Assembly (NCBI GenBank): GCA_045579745.1
Contig: JAZNMQ010000044.1
Location: forward strand, 1-36,200
Length of the DNA stretch: 36,200 nt
From: Flemingiibacterium sp045579745
Lineage (GTDB): Bacteria; Bacillota; Clostridia; Oscillospirales; CAG-272
Direction: 5' to 3'
In this document: one piece after another, positions 1 through 6,406 of the stretch
Layout of the letters: each line of letters starts with the position of its first letter
Numbering within the stretch: position 1 is the stretch's first letter
Position numbers and translations under genes: made by a program
Notes under the pieces: model-generated
Databases searched by the model: none
What the model was told of the DNA's origin: nothing
What the model saw: only the letters and a program-made list of their open reading frames with translations

Positions 1-36
1 AAAGCTGATATGATAGATCAGTAACACGGTTGAATC
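1..36. repeat. 36-bp direct repeat, copy 1 (truncated by window edge)
   Basis: The first 36 bases of the window recur exactly at 1263-1298. The match stops at base 37 and may extend left beyond the window. In copy 2 the repeat encodes the last seven codons and stop of an open frame (KADMIDQ, then TAA), so copy 1 is probably the 3' end of a related gene lying mostly outside the window. Exact identity is seen directly; the shared-gene explanation is inference. Confidence 0.9.
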
Positions 37-142
37 AAGTCAGGCAGCATCACGCTCACCTATGTCGTAGATTTAATTTTACACAAGATATTTCACTTTG
101 CGTGATACAAGGTATTAAGATCAAAGAAAGACTTTGAATCAC

Positions 143-172
143 AAGAATGTCGCATACGCTGACGACATTCTT
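143..172 (+). terminator. hairpin upstream of the first isomerase gene
   Basis: A perfect 10-bp inverted repeat (143-152 with 163-172) has a 10-nt loop. It lies 28 nt before the ATG at 201 and is followed by A/T-rich sequence without a proper T-run. It could end upstream transcription, act as an operator, or fold in the mRNA leader; the sequence does not decide. Apart from this and the repeat at 1-36, I see no gene in 1-200. Confidence 0.35.
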
Positions 173-200
173 AATATAAATAATTTTTGGAGGCAAAAAA

Positions 201-1043
201 ATGATAGTATTTTCCGGATTTGCAGACGAGGCAGGCGGCGATATTCAATCCCAGATCAAGGCAACCCTTGAGATCGGTTGGAAGAATATTGATTTAAGAT
301 TTATTAACGGTAAGAATGCAACGGATATCAGCGACGAGGAGTTTGATAAGGTTGTCGCGGCACTCGAGTCCGCAGGTATATCTGTTCCTTGTTTTGGCAG
401 TGCTGTCGGAAACGCAGGAAAGGATTTCCTTTCTGAAACTGACGTTGCTTATTGCTTTGCAGCGCTTGAGAGAGCATTCCCGAGAATGAAGCGCCTCGGC
501 ACAAAGTTTATTCGCGGAATGGCGTTTTCCTATCATAAGGAATTGTCCCTTGAGGAAAACGAAAAGATCATTTTCCCGCTGATGGAGAAGATCGTCAAAC
601 GCTGTGAAGAAGAGGGCGTTACGTTCCTTTGCGAAAACTGCGGCGGATACTCAGGAAGAAACTATGAAAATCTCGCACGACTCTCCGCGCACCTTAACTC
701 TGAGAACTTCAAGGTAGTATATGACACGGGCAATCCGATCGGTGAGCTCAATGCAGTAGGTCAGCCCCCCTATGAAAAGCAGAAGAGCTACGATTTCTAC
801 CTTGCTATGAAGCCTTATACTACATATATTCACATCAAGGATCAGCTGATCAACGAAGAGGGCAAGTGTGTACGCACATTCCCCGGCGAAGGCGATGCCG
901 ATGTTGTTGAGGTCGTGCGTGATCTCATTAAGACGGGCTATTCCGGTTACGTTACCATTGAACCGCATCTGTACAACGGTTACGAGGGCTATGTGGAGTA
1001 CGGACGCCGCACCATGGCACTTTTCGAGGAAGCATCGAAGTAA
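201..1043 (+). CDS. TIM-barrel sugar phosphate isomerase/epimerase family protein
   Basis: This 280-aa protein belongs to the xylose isomerase-like TIM-barrel (AP endonuclease family 2) superfamily. These proteins are metal-dependent and usually cytosolic, acting on sugars or inositols. The expected metal ligands are visible: Glu145 (CEN), Asp175 (YDTGN), His211 (HIKD) and Glu254 (IEPH). The start is the ATG seven bases after a strong GGAGG. It is a clear paralogue of the product at 6407-7261; both begin with an SGF(A/T)DE segment and share an NGKN motif. A GH28-like gene follows after remnant DNA, which fits polysaccharide or sugar-acid breakdown, but the substrate cannot be read from sequence. 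No signal peptide is seen. Family confidence is high; the reaction is unknown. Confidence 0.85.
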   Translation: MIVFSGFADEAGGDIQSQIKATLEIGWKNIDLRFINGKNATDISDEEFDKVVAALESAGISVPCFGSAVGNAGKDFLSETDVAYCFAALERAFPRMKRLGTKFIRGMAFSYHKELSLEENEKIIFPLMEKIVKRCEEEGVTFLCENCGGYSGRNYENLARLSAHLNSENFKVVYDTGNPIGELNAVGQPPYEKQKSYDFYLAMKPYTTYIHIKDQLINEEGKCVRTFPGEGDADVVEVVRDLIKTGYSGYVTIEPHLYNGYEGYVEYGRRTMALFEEASK

Positions 1044-1046
1044 AAT

Positions 1047-1286
1047 TTGCGTTTTCGCATTACAAAAGGCAGGGGCTGTTGCAAGTTGAAAACTTGCGGC
1101 AGCCGCAGGCGCGAAACTAAATCGTCGGACAGCAAAAGCTCGACACCCGATAATCCGTTTGAGCGCGACGCTATTTCTGAGATAGTTGAGGAAATAAACA
1201 ATAATCTTACCGATGTTGCTGCTGCGATTGAGGTGGATGTCGATCAGCTTGTCAGTTGGGACAAAGCTGATATGATAGATCAGTAA
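1047..1286 (+). pseudogene. gene fragment: C-terminal remnant of an unrecognised protein
   Basis: An open frame begins at a TTG with no ribosome binding site, right after the isomerase stop. Its first third translates a hairpin region (1074-1104) and looks non-coding. From about 1110 onward the composition is protein-like: an acidic helical stretch with EIVEEINNN, then AAIEVDVDQL, ending KADMIDQ. The last 24 bases and the 12 after them form the 36-bp repeat also found at 1-36. I read this as the 3' part of a gene whose relative probably lies just left of the window. I do not recognise the family. Confidence 0.4.
1074..1104. repeat. 14-bp-stem hairpin after the isomerase gene
   Basis: Bases 1074-1087 pair with 1091-1104; 12 of 14 are Watson-Crick pairs and the other two can be G-U in RNA, with a 3-nt loop. 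It sits 30 nt after the isomerase stop but has no T-run on either side. It may be a 3'-end stabiliser, a weak terminator for the upstream gene, or part of the small repeat-bounded segment. Confidence 0.45.
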
Positions 1287-1298
1287 CACGGTTGAATC
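1263..1298. repeat. 36-bp direct repeat, copy 2
   Basis: This copy is identical to bases 1-36. It covers the final codons and TAA of the fragment ending at 1286 plus 12 further bases. After 1298 the sequence diverges completely from that after base 36, so the duplication has a sharp right edge. Confidence 0.9.
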
Positions 1299-1344
1299 GA
1301 ATCCAATAATTAAAGTCTGCCCCTGCCTTTGCCTTGCGCGAGCA

Positions 1345-1572
1345 GAGGAGATCGCTTCAATGCCCATGCTAAACAATCAATCCAAGGAAGCGATTTTTTA
1401 GCAAATATTGGACGGCTATATGGATTGGCATTTCATCAAGGTGCTCTTACCCTATGCCGACTATATGACAACTCAGATCTAAGCTGCGGTCGTAGCAGGT
1501 GCGCTGCCGTGGGAAGAGCTCGACATTCTCAACAAATATTACCTGGAGAAAAACGGTTTTCGGAATAAATAG
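1345..1572 (+). pseudogene. decayed small protein gene with two in-frame stops
   Basis: One frame reads protein-like sequence for 76 codons: EEIASMPMLNNQ, then DGYMDWHFIKVLLPYADYM, then AAVVAGALPWEELDIL, ending LEKNGFRNK before TAG at 1570. It is interrupted by TAG at 1399 and TAA at 1480. Each stop is one C-to-T change from a glutamine codon, which suggests point mutation of a once-intact gene. No start with a ribosome binding site is visible. Intact genes in this window use all three stops normally, so recoding is unlikely. I do not recognise the family. Confidence 0.5.
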
Positions 1573-1631
1573 CGATTTCAGATGACAATTAAAAGGCATT
1601 CAACACGATGTCGGATAAATAGGAGGCATTT

Positions 1632-2807
1632 ATGCGTTCAATAAAAGATTACGGAGTAAAGGGCGACAGCTATCAGGATGATTATCCTTATTTTCAAGCT
1701 GCTTTGGATTCAGATGAGGAGGAACTTTATGTTCCTGCAGGCAAATACAGAATCCACGGTATGCTTGTAATGAAGAGCAACACAAAGCTCATTCTTCATC
1801 CCGAGGCATACATAATTCTAGATTCATACACGGGAAGCGAACAATACCCGTTCCTTCTTACGGCGCAAGCTGACAGTACAAATATCACAGTGGATGGAGG
1901 TATTTGGGAAGGCAACTGCGCAGAGAATTTCAGACGAACAGATGAGCATCCTTATCGTGGAATCCTGATAAGCTTTACGGATGTATCCGGACTCGTCCTT
2001 CGGAACATGACGGTCAGAGACAGTGAGGCATTCCATATACGCCTGAATTTTGTAACAGATTTTACTATTGAGGATATTCTCTTTGAAGATACGCGTCCCG
2101 GATATACTCAGGATGGCATCCATATCGGCGGCGGTTGTGAAAGAGGCGTTGTGCGCAGAATTCGTGCTGTAGGCCCCACCAGCACCAACGATGATCTGAT
2201 CGCACTGATCAGTGATCTCTCTGAGGAAAACATGGCGGATTACGATCCGATCTGGGGACAGCGTGTCGGTCCCATCCGTGATATTGAAATCAGTGAGGTC
2301 TCTGCTGACAACACATTTTCTTTTATGAGAATTTGCTCTGGAAATGAGCTGATCGAAAATATCTATGCTCATCATTTTTCGGGTGGCTGTCATTTTATCG
2401 GTCTTCAGATGGAAATAAGCCCATATATGAGGGGGCAATATGACAAATATCCGCCTGAAACAGTATATGGGGCAGGTCATATTCGTAATATCACCATTGA
2501 GGATTGGAATATTTACACCAGACTGTTCTACGGTAATAACAGCAGAAATTATTTCGAGAGCTACGTCAACGGTCTGATCGACTTGGAAGAATCCGTCGAG
2601 AATCTTGTCATCAGAAGATTTCACAGAGACTACGAAAGAGACGCAAAAGGCAACTTATTGCCTACCTTGATGATCAACAATTTCAAAACTAATAAGGTCG
2701 CGTTCAGCGAAGATGCATCCCCCGAGCTTCTCAAGGTGGGATATACACCGTATAAAATGGATGGCAGCATCGAGTATCTTTCGATCACCACATTAAAAGA
2801 GGAATAA
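1632..2807 (+). CDS. right-handed beta-helix protein, GH28/pectate-lyase-3-like
   Basis: This 391-aa protein has the N-terminal pattern of pectate lyase superfamily/GH28 proteins: DYGVKGD at residues 6-12, a short helical segment (FQAALDS), VPAGKYR at 34-40 and repeated beta-helix rungs such as NITVDGG and LVLRNMTV. Possible catalytic acids are in TQDGIH (159-164) and NDDLIAL (186-192), resembling the NTD and DD motifs of GH28 polygalacturonases; the GHG motif is not found. No signal peptide is visible, suggesting a cytosolic enzyme acting on imported oligosaccharides. The start follows GGAGG by six bases. Flanking remnants separate it from its neighbours. Fold confidence is high, activity uncertain. 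Confidence 0.75.
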   Translation: MRSIKDYGVKGDSYQDDYPYFQAALDSDEEELYVPAGKYRIHGMLVMKSNTKLILHPEAYIILDSYTGSEQYPFLLTAQADSTNITVDGGIWEGNCAENFRRTDEHPYRGILISFTDVSGLVLRNMTVRDSEAFHIRLNFVTDFTIEDILFEDTRPGYTQDGIHIGGGCERGVVRRIRAVGPTSTNDDLIALISDLSEENMADYDPIWGQRVGPIRDIEISEVSADNTFSFMRICSGNELIENIYAHHFSGGCHFIGLQMEISPYMRGQYDKYPPETVYGAGHIRNITIEDWNIYTRLFYGNNSRNYFESYVNGLIDLEESVENLVIRRFHRDYERDAKGNLLPTLMINNFKTNKVAFSEDASPELLKVGYTPYKMDGSIEYLSITTLKEE

Positions 2808-2824
2808 CCCATTATGTAATGAAA

Positions 2825-2860
2825 ATCCCCATCGCGCAGGTGAGTCTGAACGATGGGGAT
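2825..2860 (-). terminator. intrinsic terminator on the minus strand
   Basis: A 10-bp perfect stem (2825-2834 with 2851-2860) with a 16-nt loop is followed on the minus strand by TTTTCATT. It lies just after the stop of the decayed minus-strand frame at 2881-3012, so it probably once ended that gene. It can also serve the plus-strand gene ending at 2807, although there the T-run is missing. Confidence 0.55.
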
Positions 2861-2880
2861 CGCTTATTGATAATATAGAC

Positions 2881-3012
2881 TTATTTCGTGAGAGTTTCAA
2901 GATACTTGTAGCATTACAGCACCGCATCCTGAGGCTTTTCCTTTTTCTGTGTGATCGCATTGCCCCCACGGATTATTTTTCTACCATTGGTAGAATGATT
3001 AGAAAATTCGAA
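2881..3012 (-). pseudogene. remnant 3' end of a minus-strand gene
   Basis: On the minus strand a frame reads NHSTNGRKIIRGGNAITQ, then KKEKPQDAVL, a TAA stop at 2914-2916, then CYKYLETLTK and TAA at 2881-2883. A single C-to-T change turning glutamine into a stop would explain the internal stop. A terminator follows at the expected distance. No start or ribosome binding site remains. This is weak evidence from a 43-codon stretch, and the family is unknown. Confidence 0.3.
2979..2995. promoter_or_regulatory. 17-bp palindrome, possible operator
   Basis: Eight bases (TTCTACCA) and their exact reverse complement flank a single central T. This size and symmetry are typical of dimeric repressor sites. 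No convincing promoter adjoins it, and it overlaps the decayed frame at 2881-3012, so it may be fortuitous. Confidence 0.3.
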
Positions 3013-3168
3013 TCACCATTGCAATAATAGCATATATCCTCATAGCTTGCAAATTCCCTCGCATATTGCAGAATTGCAAAATCACAAATAGACGGTGAGT
3101 CCGGTTGAAATCATATATCTCTATCTCGCTATTATGGATCTTAATTTATAATTAATCTGCGCAATTAT

Positions 3169-4086
3169 CTAATTCAATTGCTTTAGCAATTCGAAAATAT
3201 CCTCAGCCCTTGCAAGACCGCTCGAAAAAACCGTTGCTCCGCCTGCAGCACTACCGAGCTTCAGCGCAAATTCGTAATCGCGCTCGCTTTTTGTAACTCC
3301 ATCTGTCGCCGAAAGGAAGCCTGCGACCATAGAATCACCTGCACCGACAGAATTTATAACCGTTCCTTTGCATGCCTTGCAAACATGCGATTCACCGTTT
3401 TCGTCGAGCAATACCGCACCTTCCCCTGCCATTGAAACGAGAACATTCAAGGCGCCCATTTCACGGAGCTTTTTTGCATATTTGATTATTTCATCCACGC
3501 CATCAATTTGCGTGTCGAAGATTTCAGCAAGCTCTTGCTTGTTCGGCTTTATCAAAAAAGGCTTATATTTGAGCACTTTTAACAGTAATTCATTCGTCGC
3601 GTCAACAACTACACGAATTTGCTTGCCGCTCAATTGCTCGAGAATTTTCTCGTAAATATCGCTGGGCAGAGATGATGGAATACTGCCTGCGAGTACTAAC
3701 GTGTCGCCGTTTTCAAGCATTTCAAGCTTTTTTGACAGCTCGTTTAAAGCGCTCTCGGATATCCTCGGGCCGCGGGCGTTAATCTCGGTTTCCTCATCCG
3801 ATTTGATTTTGATGTTGATTCGTGAAAAACCTTCTTCAAGGCGTATGAAATCCGTTGCAATTCCACGGCTTTTTATCTCGCGCTCGATTGCTTCGCCCGT
3901 AAAGCCAGCGATGAATCCGAGTGCCTTTGAGGGAATTCCAAGCTCTTTTAGAACAAGCGAAACATTAATTCCTTTTCCGCCGAATTGAATCTCCTCGCCA
4001 AGCGTGCGGTTCGTCGCCCCGATTGATATGCGCTCAGTATGAACAATGTAGTCTATAGCAGGATTAAAAGTTAAGGTATAAATCAT
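3169..4086 (-). CDS. PfkB-family sugar-phosphate kinase, 1-phosphofructokinase (FruK/LacC) type
   Basis: This 305-aa protein belongs to the 1-phosphofructokinase/tagatose-6-phosphate kinase branch of the ribokinase (PfkB) family and is expected to phosphorylate a sugar phosphate with ATP in the cytosol. It has TLTFNPAIDY near the start, the glycine-rich FGGKGIN at about 35-41 and the C-terminal NSVGAGDSM signature, whose Asp251 is the expected base. The length is usual for the family. I start it at the ATG seven bases after GGAGG; an upstream in-frame ATG at 4104 overlaps that ribosome binding site. No fruR or fruA neighbour is present, so fructose-1-phosphate as substrate is only a family-based guess. 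It lies downstream of the M23 gene across a terminator and shows no clear own promoter. Confidence 0.85.
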   Translation of the reverse strand: MIYTLTFNPAIDYIVHTERISIGATNRTLGEEIQFGGKGINVSLVLKELGIPSKALGFIAGFTGEAIEREIKSRGIATDFIRLEEGFSRINIKIKSDEETEINARGPRISESALNELSKKLEMLENGDTLVLAGSIPSSLPSDIYEKILEQLSGKQIRVVVDATNELLLKVLKYKPFLIKPNKQELAEIFDTQIDGVDEIIKYAKKLREMGALNVLVSMAGEGAVLLDENGESHVCKACKGTVINSVGAGDSMVAGFLSATDGVTKSERDYEFALKLGSAAGGATVFSSGLARAEDIFELLKQLN

Positions 4087-4113
4087 AAAGCATCCTCCAA
4101 GCATAAGTAAAAT

Positions 4114-4142
4114 TCAAGCCTTCGCGCTTTGCGAAGGCTTGA
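4114..4142 (-). terminator. intrinsic terminator of the M23-type gene
   Basis: A perfect 12-bp stem (4114-4125 with 4131-4142) has a 5-nt loop and is followed on the minus strand by AATTTTAC. It lies 17 bases after the stop of the gene at 4160-5779 and only 27 bases before the start of the kinase gene. Kinase transcription would need readthrough or a promoter I could not find. Confidence 0.75.
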
Positions 4143-4159
4143 TAAATTATGGAAAGCTG

Positions 4160-5779
4160 TCAGTCAGTCATAACAACGCCTTTGTCCCACAAATCGTAGA
4201 TACAAACCGGAACATCATATACGGAAAGTCCGAGGTGAACTGCCGCACGAGGTGTGAAGCCCGTGACTCCGACATTGCCTACTATGTCGCCCTTTTGAAC
4301 AGTATCACCGACATTAACGAAGATTTCGCCGAGGTGAGCATACCAGCTCTTAAGACCGAAGCCGTGGTCAATAACTACCACAAATCCCGGAAGGTCAAGA
4401 TAGCCTGCATATACAACAGTACCGCTGTTTACAGCCGCAACCGATTTTCCGGCGGCTGCAAAGTAGTCGACACCTTGATGGCGATAAACCTCGCCGGTTG
4501 CGCTGATTGTTCGGTTGATTCCAAATCCGCAGTTGAGAGTGAAGCCGTCAGCCGAAGAATATTCAAGGAAGTTGCCGTCCCAAAGCTTCTCGGAGGCGGT
4601 CTGTGCAACGATAGGCGCCATAGCTTCATTGAATGCGGCGATTGTTGAAAGCGTTCTCGTTTGGCTAACTACTGTCGGGCTGATGTCTGTAGTGACGCTC
4701 TTAAAGGTTTTGGGCTTGATGTCAAGCATCATGTCCTGAGTTACCTCGCCATATGAGCAGGTGAACTTAACTCCAGTTCCGACAAAGTCGTAGCTGATCG
4801 GTACAAGCGCACGAGCATATTTGCCATCAGCAAAGAATGTAGGTGTAAATCCGATATCGGGGTCACTTGTAAATGTGATAGCAGACGGGTCGTCAACATT
4901 TTTTGCAGAGATTACAACAAATTCACCAGGATCAATCTCGGTTTCGCCAAGATAGAATACAGCAGGAAGAAGAACACGTGCCTTAAATTTATATTCAGCC
5001 TCGCCATAGCAAGCGTGTTCATCGGTTTCGTACCATTTTGCTTCAACGGTTACATCGACGGTCTTGCCCTCAAGCGAAACATTTGAAATGTTCGAATAGC
5101 TGTCGCTGAAGATCACGCTTCCGTTGTCAATTAAGGTTACATTAAGGAAATCCGGTTCATTGTCGAACGAAAGTGCAAACGCACCCTTCATTTGATATAC
5201 CTTCTCTGTTGCGCTTCCGAGCGGAACATCACCGAGCGGAACATAATCGCCGCTGTAGGTTTTGTATGCCCACTCAGCAATAGTAGGGTCGATAGCCTCA
5301 TTCGAAACGGTCATAATCGGGAAGTCAGTTGTGTTGTAAAGGCAACGTGCATAGCGAGTCGAAAGGAACGAGGATGCATCCTCAGGGATTATATGATATG
5401 CCTTGCCGTTGGCGTCAACGAAATATGCCTCGTTAGGATTCTCCGAGAAATAGTATTTGTAAACCGACGTTCTGTCATAGCTGAAATACTTGAACTCGAA
5501 ATAGTCCTTTCCGACAAGCGGCTCAGGAAGCGATGCCTGCTCAATGGCATGATTGTTAATCTTAATAAATCCTGAAATGTCCTCAGCTGCCTTTTCATCA
5601 TCCGCTGAAAGTGAAAAAACGTTTCCACCGACATCGGTTATTTCAAGCTTTGTTACATTTTTTTCATCGACAGGTGCATACTGCGCACTGACGTAATTCG
5701 CGATTGCAATATATGAGGGTATAAAAAGCATCAGCACACATATTACAATCGTGAAGATATTCTTTATAGGTGTATTCAT
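4160..5779 (-). CDS. membrane-anchored M23/LytM-family protein with an incomplete zinc site
   Basis: This 539-aa protein has a short cytoplasmic N-terminus, one membrane segment at about 8-30, a long extracytoplasmic region and a C-terminal lysostaphin-type M23 domain (about 425-535). M23 enzymes cut peptidoglycan cross-bridges or stems. The HxxxD pair (His434, Asp438) and the conserved YAH histidine (His482) are present. The final HxH motif reads HLG (515-517; the codon is GGA), so the second histidine, a zinc ligand in LytM, is missing. The protein may be catalytically dead and act as a scaffold, as some LytM-domain proteins do. It has its own strong promoter (5836-5864) and terminator. Enough of the fold is preserved for confident family assignment; sporulation or cell-division roles are only possibilities. 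Confidence 0.8.
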   Translation of the reverse strand: MNTPIKNIFTIVICVLMLFIPSYIAIANYVSAQYAPVDEKNVTKLEITDVGGNVFSLSADDEKAAEDISGFIKINNHAIEQASLPEPLVGKDYFEFKYFSYDRTSVYKYYFSENPNEAYFVDANGKAYHIIPEDASSFLSTRYARCLYNTTDFPIMTVSNEAIDPTIAEWAYKTYSGDYVPLGDVPLGSATEKVYQMKGAFALSFDNEPDFLNVTLIDNGSVIFSDSYSNISNVSLEGKTVDVTVEAKWYETDEHACYGEAEYKFKARVLLPAVFYLGETEIDPGEFVVISAKNVDDPSAITFTSDPDIGFTPTFFADGKYARALVPISYDFVGTGVKFTCSYGEVTQDMMLDIKPKTFKSVTTDISPTVVSQTRTLSTIAAFNEAMAPIVAQTASEKLWDGNFLEYSSADGFTLNCGFGINRTISATGEVYRHQGVDYFAAAGKSVAAVNSGTVVYAGYLDLPGFVVVIDHGFGLKSWYAHLGEIFVNVGDTVQKGDIVGNVGVTGFTPRAAVHLGLSVYDVPVCIYDLWDKGVVMTD

Positions 5780-5835
5780 TATTTTACTACCTCTTTCCGA
5801 GCAGTTAAGCGGTTTATTTGAATCATTATATAATC

Positions 5836-5864
5836 ATTATACAATATTTTATGCTCAAGGTCAA
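5836..5864 (-). promoter_or_regulatory. sigma-A promoter for the M23-type gene
   Basis: On the minus strand TTGACC (5859-5864) and a perfect TATAAT (5836-5841) are separated by 17 bp. The -10 lies 56 bases upstream of the ATG at 5779. This is among the best consensus promoters in the window. Confidence 0.8.
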
Positions 5865-5906
5865 GCGTATTCAAAAAATTTGTCGAATATCCCAATAAAA
5901 AATGAA

Positions 5907-5937
5907 AAATCCCTGCGAAGCAGCTCCGAAGGGATTT
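5907..5937 (-). terminator. intrinsic terminator of the small Cys-rich gene
   Basis: An 8-bp stem (5907-5914 with 5930-5937) with partly paired inner bases is followed on the minus strand by TTCATTTTTTATT. It starts six bases after the stop of the gene at 5943-6140 and insulates it from the M23 promoter downstream. Confidence 0.7.
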
Positions 5938-5942
5938 GACAT

Positions 5943-6140
5943 TTATAGGTCGTCCGGCACAATAAGCTCGGGAAGTCTGCGCGGCACACGTTTTAATGGG
6001 TCATAAACAAAAAGACGGCACTTAAATTCCCTTGCGACAACGCCGCGCTTTTCGCAAAGCATTTCCGCAGCTCCTGCAATTTCTGAAGCATAACGGCAAA
6101 ACTCGCACATTTTGCAAATATCGGCATCTTTTTTCTTCAT
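5943..6140 (-). CDS. small Cys-rich protein of unknown function
   Basis: This 65-aa protein has five cysteines arranged CxxCxxC (KMCEFC region) near the N-terminus, then two more (MLCEK, KCRLF), followed by a conserved-looking tail FVYDPLKRVPRRLPEL. The pattern suggests a small metal-binding (zinc or iron-sulfur) fold. From memory, proteins with this YDPLKR(V)P tail are common as uncharacterised small proteins in Clostridia; I cannot verify that here. The start MKKKDADI is chosen because GGAG lies six bases before it; a longer frame to 6173 would place the ribosome binding site inside the gene. Its leader contains a terminator hairpin (6210-6233) and a GC palindrome (6154-6170), suggesting attenuation. 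Confidence 0.7.
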   Translation of the reverse strand: MKKKDADICKMCEFCRYASEIAGAAEMLCEKRGVVAREFKCRLFVYDPLKRVPRRLPELIVPDDL

Positions 6141-6153
6141 ACTAATCTCCATT

Positions 6154-6170
6154 CCGCCGCGCCGCGGCGG
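6154..6170. repeat. 17-bp all-G/C palindrome beside the ribosome binding site
   Basis: Eight-base arms (CCGCCGCG and its complement) flank one central base, in otherwise A/T-rich DNA. On the minus strand it ends a few bases before the GGAG of the gene at 5943-6140, so an RNA stem here could limit ribosome access. Confidence 0.5.
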
Positions 6171-6209
6171 CACAAATGCTATAATTGAATTGATGAGCCG
6201 CTTTGCGGC

Positions 6210-6233
6210 AAAAATGGGACGAGTCCCATTTTT
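6210..6233. terminator. symmetrical bidirectional terminator hairpin inside the leader
   Basis: A perfect 10-bp stem (6210-6219 with 6224-6233) with a 4-nt loop has an A-run on one side and a T-run on the other, so it is terminator-like on both strands. On the minus strand it lies between a good promoter (6324-6352) and the Cys-rich gene, so it would attenuate that gene. A second small stem, GCCGC-TTT-GCGGC (6197-6209), adjoins it. Confidence 0.65.
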
Positions 6234-6246
6234 TAATCATTTTAAG

Positions 6247-6292
6247 GCGTGAAATCGTTTACTTTATTACCCGCTAAACTAAACTTTCACGC
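6247..6292. promoter_or_regulatory. interrupted stem-loop, possible RNA leader element
   Basis: An 8-bp stem (GCGTGAAA at 6247-6254 with TTTCACGC at 6285-6292) encloses a second short stem (GTTTA with TAAAC). It lies between the minus-strand promoter and the terminator hairpin at 6210-6233, the position expected of a sensor domain. It matches no riboswitch class I can recall. Confidence 0.35.
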
Positions 6293-6323
6293 TATCACTT
6301 CCAATGGTGTATTTATGTTTTAC

Positions 6324-6352
6324 ATTTTATCACAGAAGTTAAAGAAAGTCAA
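6324..6352 (-). promoter_or_regulatory. sigma-A promoter upstream of the Cys-rich gene leader
   Basis: On the minus strand TTGACT (6347-6352) and TAAAAT (6324-6329) are separated by 17 bp. Transcription would run through about 175 nt of structured leader before the ATG at 6140. Confidence 0.65.
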
Positions 6353-6367
6353 GAGCGAAATGACAAT

Positions 6368-6392
6368 GGGCTGCCGCGTAAAGCGACAGCCC
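6368..6392 (-). terminator. terminator of the two-gene isomerase operon
   Basis: A 10-bp stem (6368-6377 with 6383-6392, one G-T position) with a 5-nt loop lies 15 bases after the stop at 6407. On the minus strand the following bases are only moderately T-rich, so it may be leaky. Confidence 0.55.
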
Positions 6393-6406
6393 GTGAATAT
6401 TTAAGC

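Larger units (their letters stand above)
1065..1330. repeat. 12-bp inverted repeat pair bounding a 266-bp segment
   Basis: Bases 1065-1076 and 1319-1330 are exact reverse complements over 12 bases. Between them lie the hairpin at 1074-1104, the gene fragment and the second copy of the 36-bp direct repeat. The layout resembles a small MITE-like or cassette-like insertion. No target-site duplication is obvious, and a chance 12-bp match cannot be excluded. Confidence 0.35.
2808..3168. other. 361-bp stretch without an intact gene
   Basis: This interval between the plus-strand GH28-like gene and the minus-strand kinase holds a minus-strand terminator hairpin (2825-2860), a short decayed minus-strand reading frame (2881-3012) and a near-perfect palindrome (2979-2995). 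From about 3016 to 3168 the DNA is A/T-rich, and I see no gene or strong promoter. Confidence 0.6.

Noticed and set aside
651..1376. Minus-strand 241-codon frame over the first isomerase and the remnant region
   Set aside because: It crosses the isomerase gene and repeat sequences without a start signal or domain.
1345..1572. Possible stop-codon recoding (TAG/TAA as glutamine)
   Set aside because: All intact genes nearby end at TAA, TAG or TGA at expected lengths, so the internal stops indicate decay.
1824..2624. Minus-strand 266-codon frame opposite the GH28-like gene
   Set aside because: Antisense shadow; the plus-strand frame has clear beta-helix motifs and a ribosome binding site.
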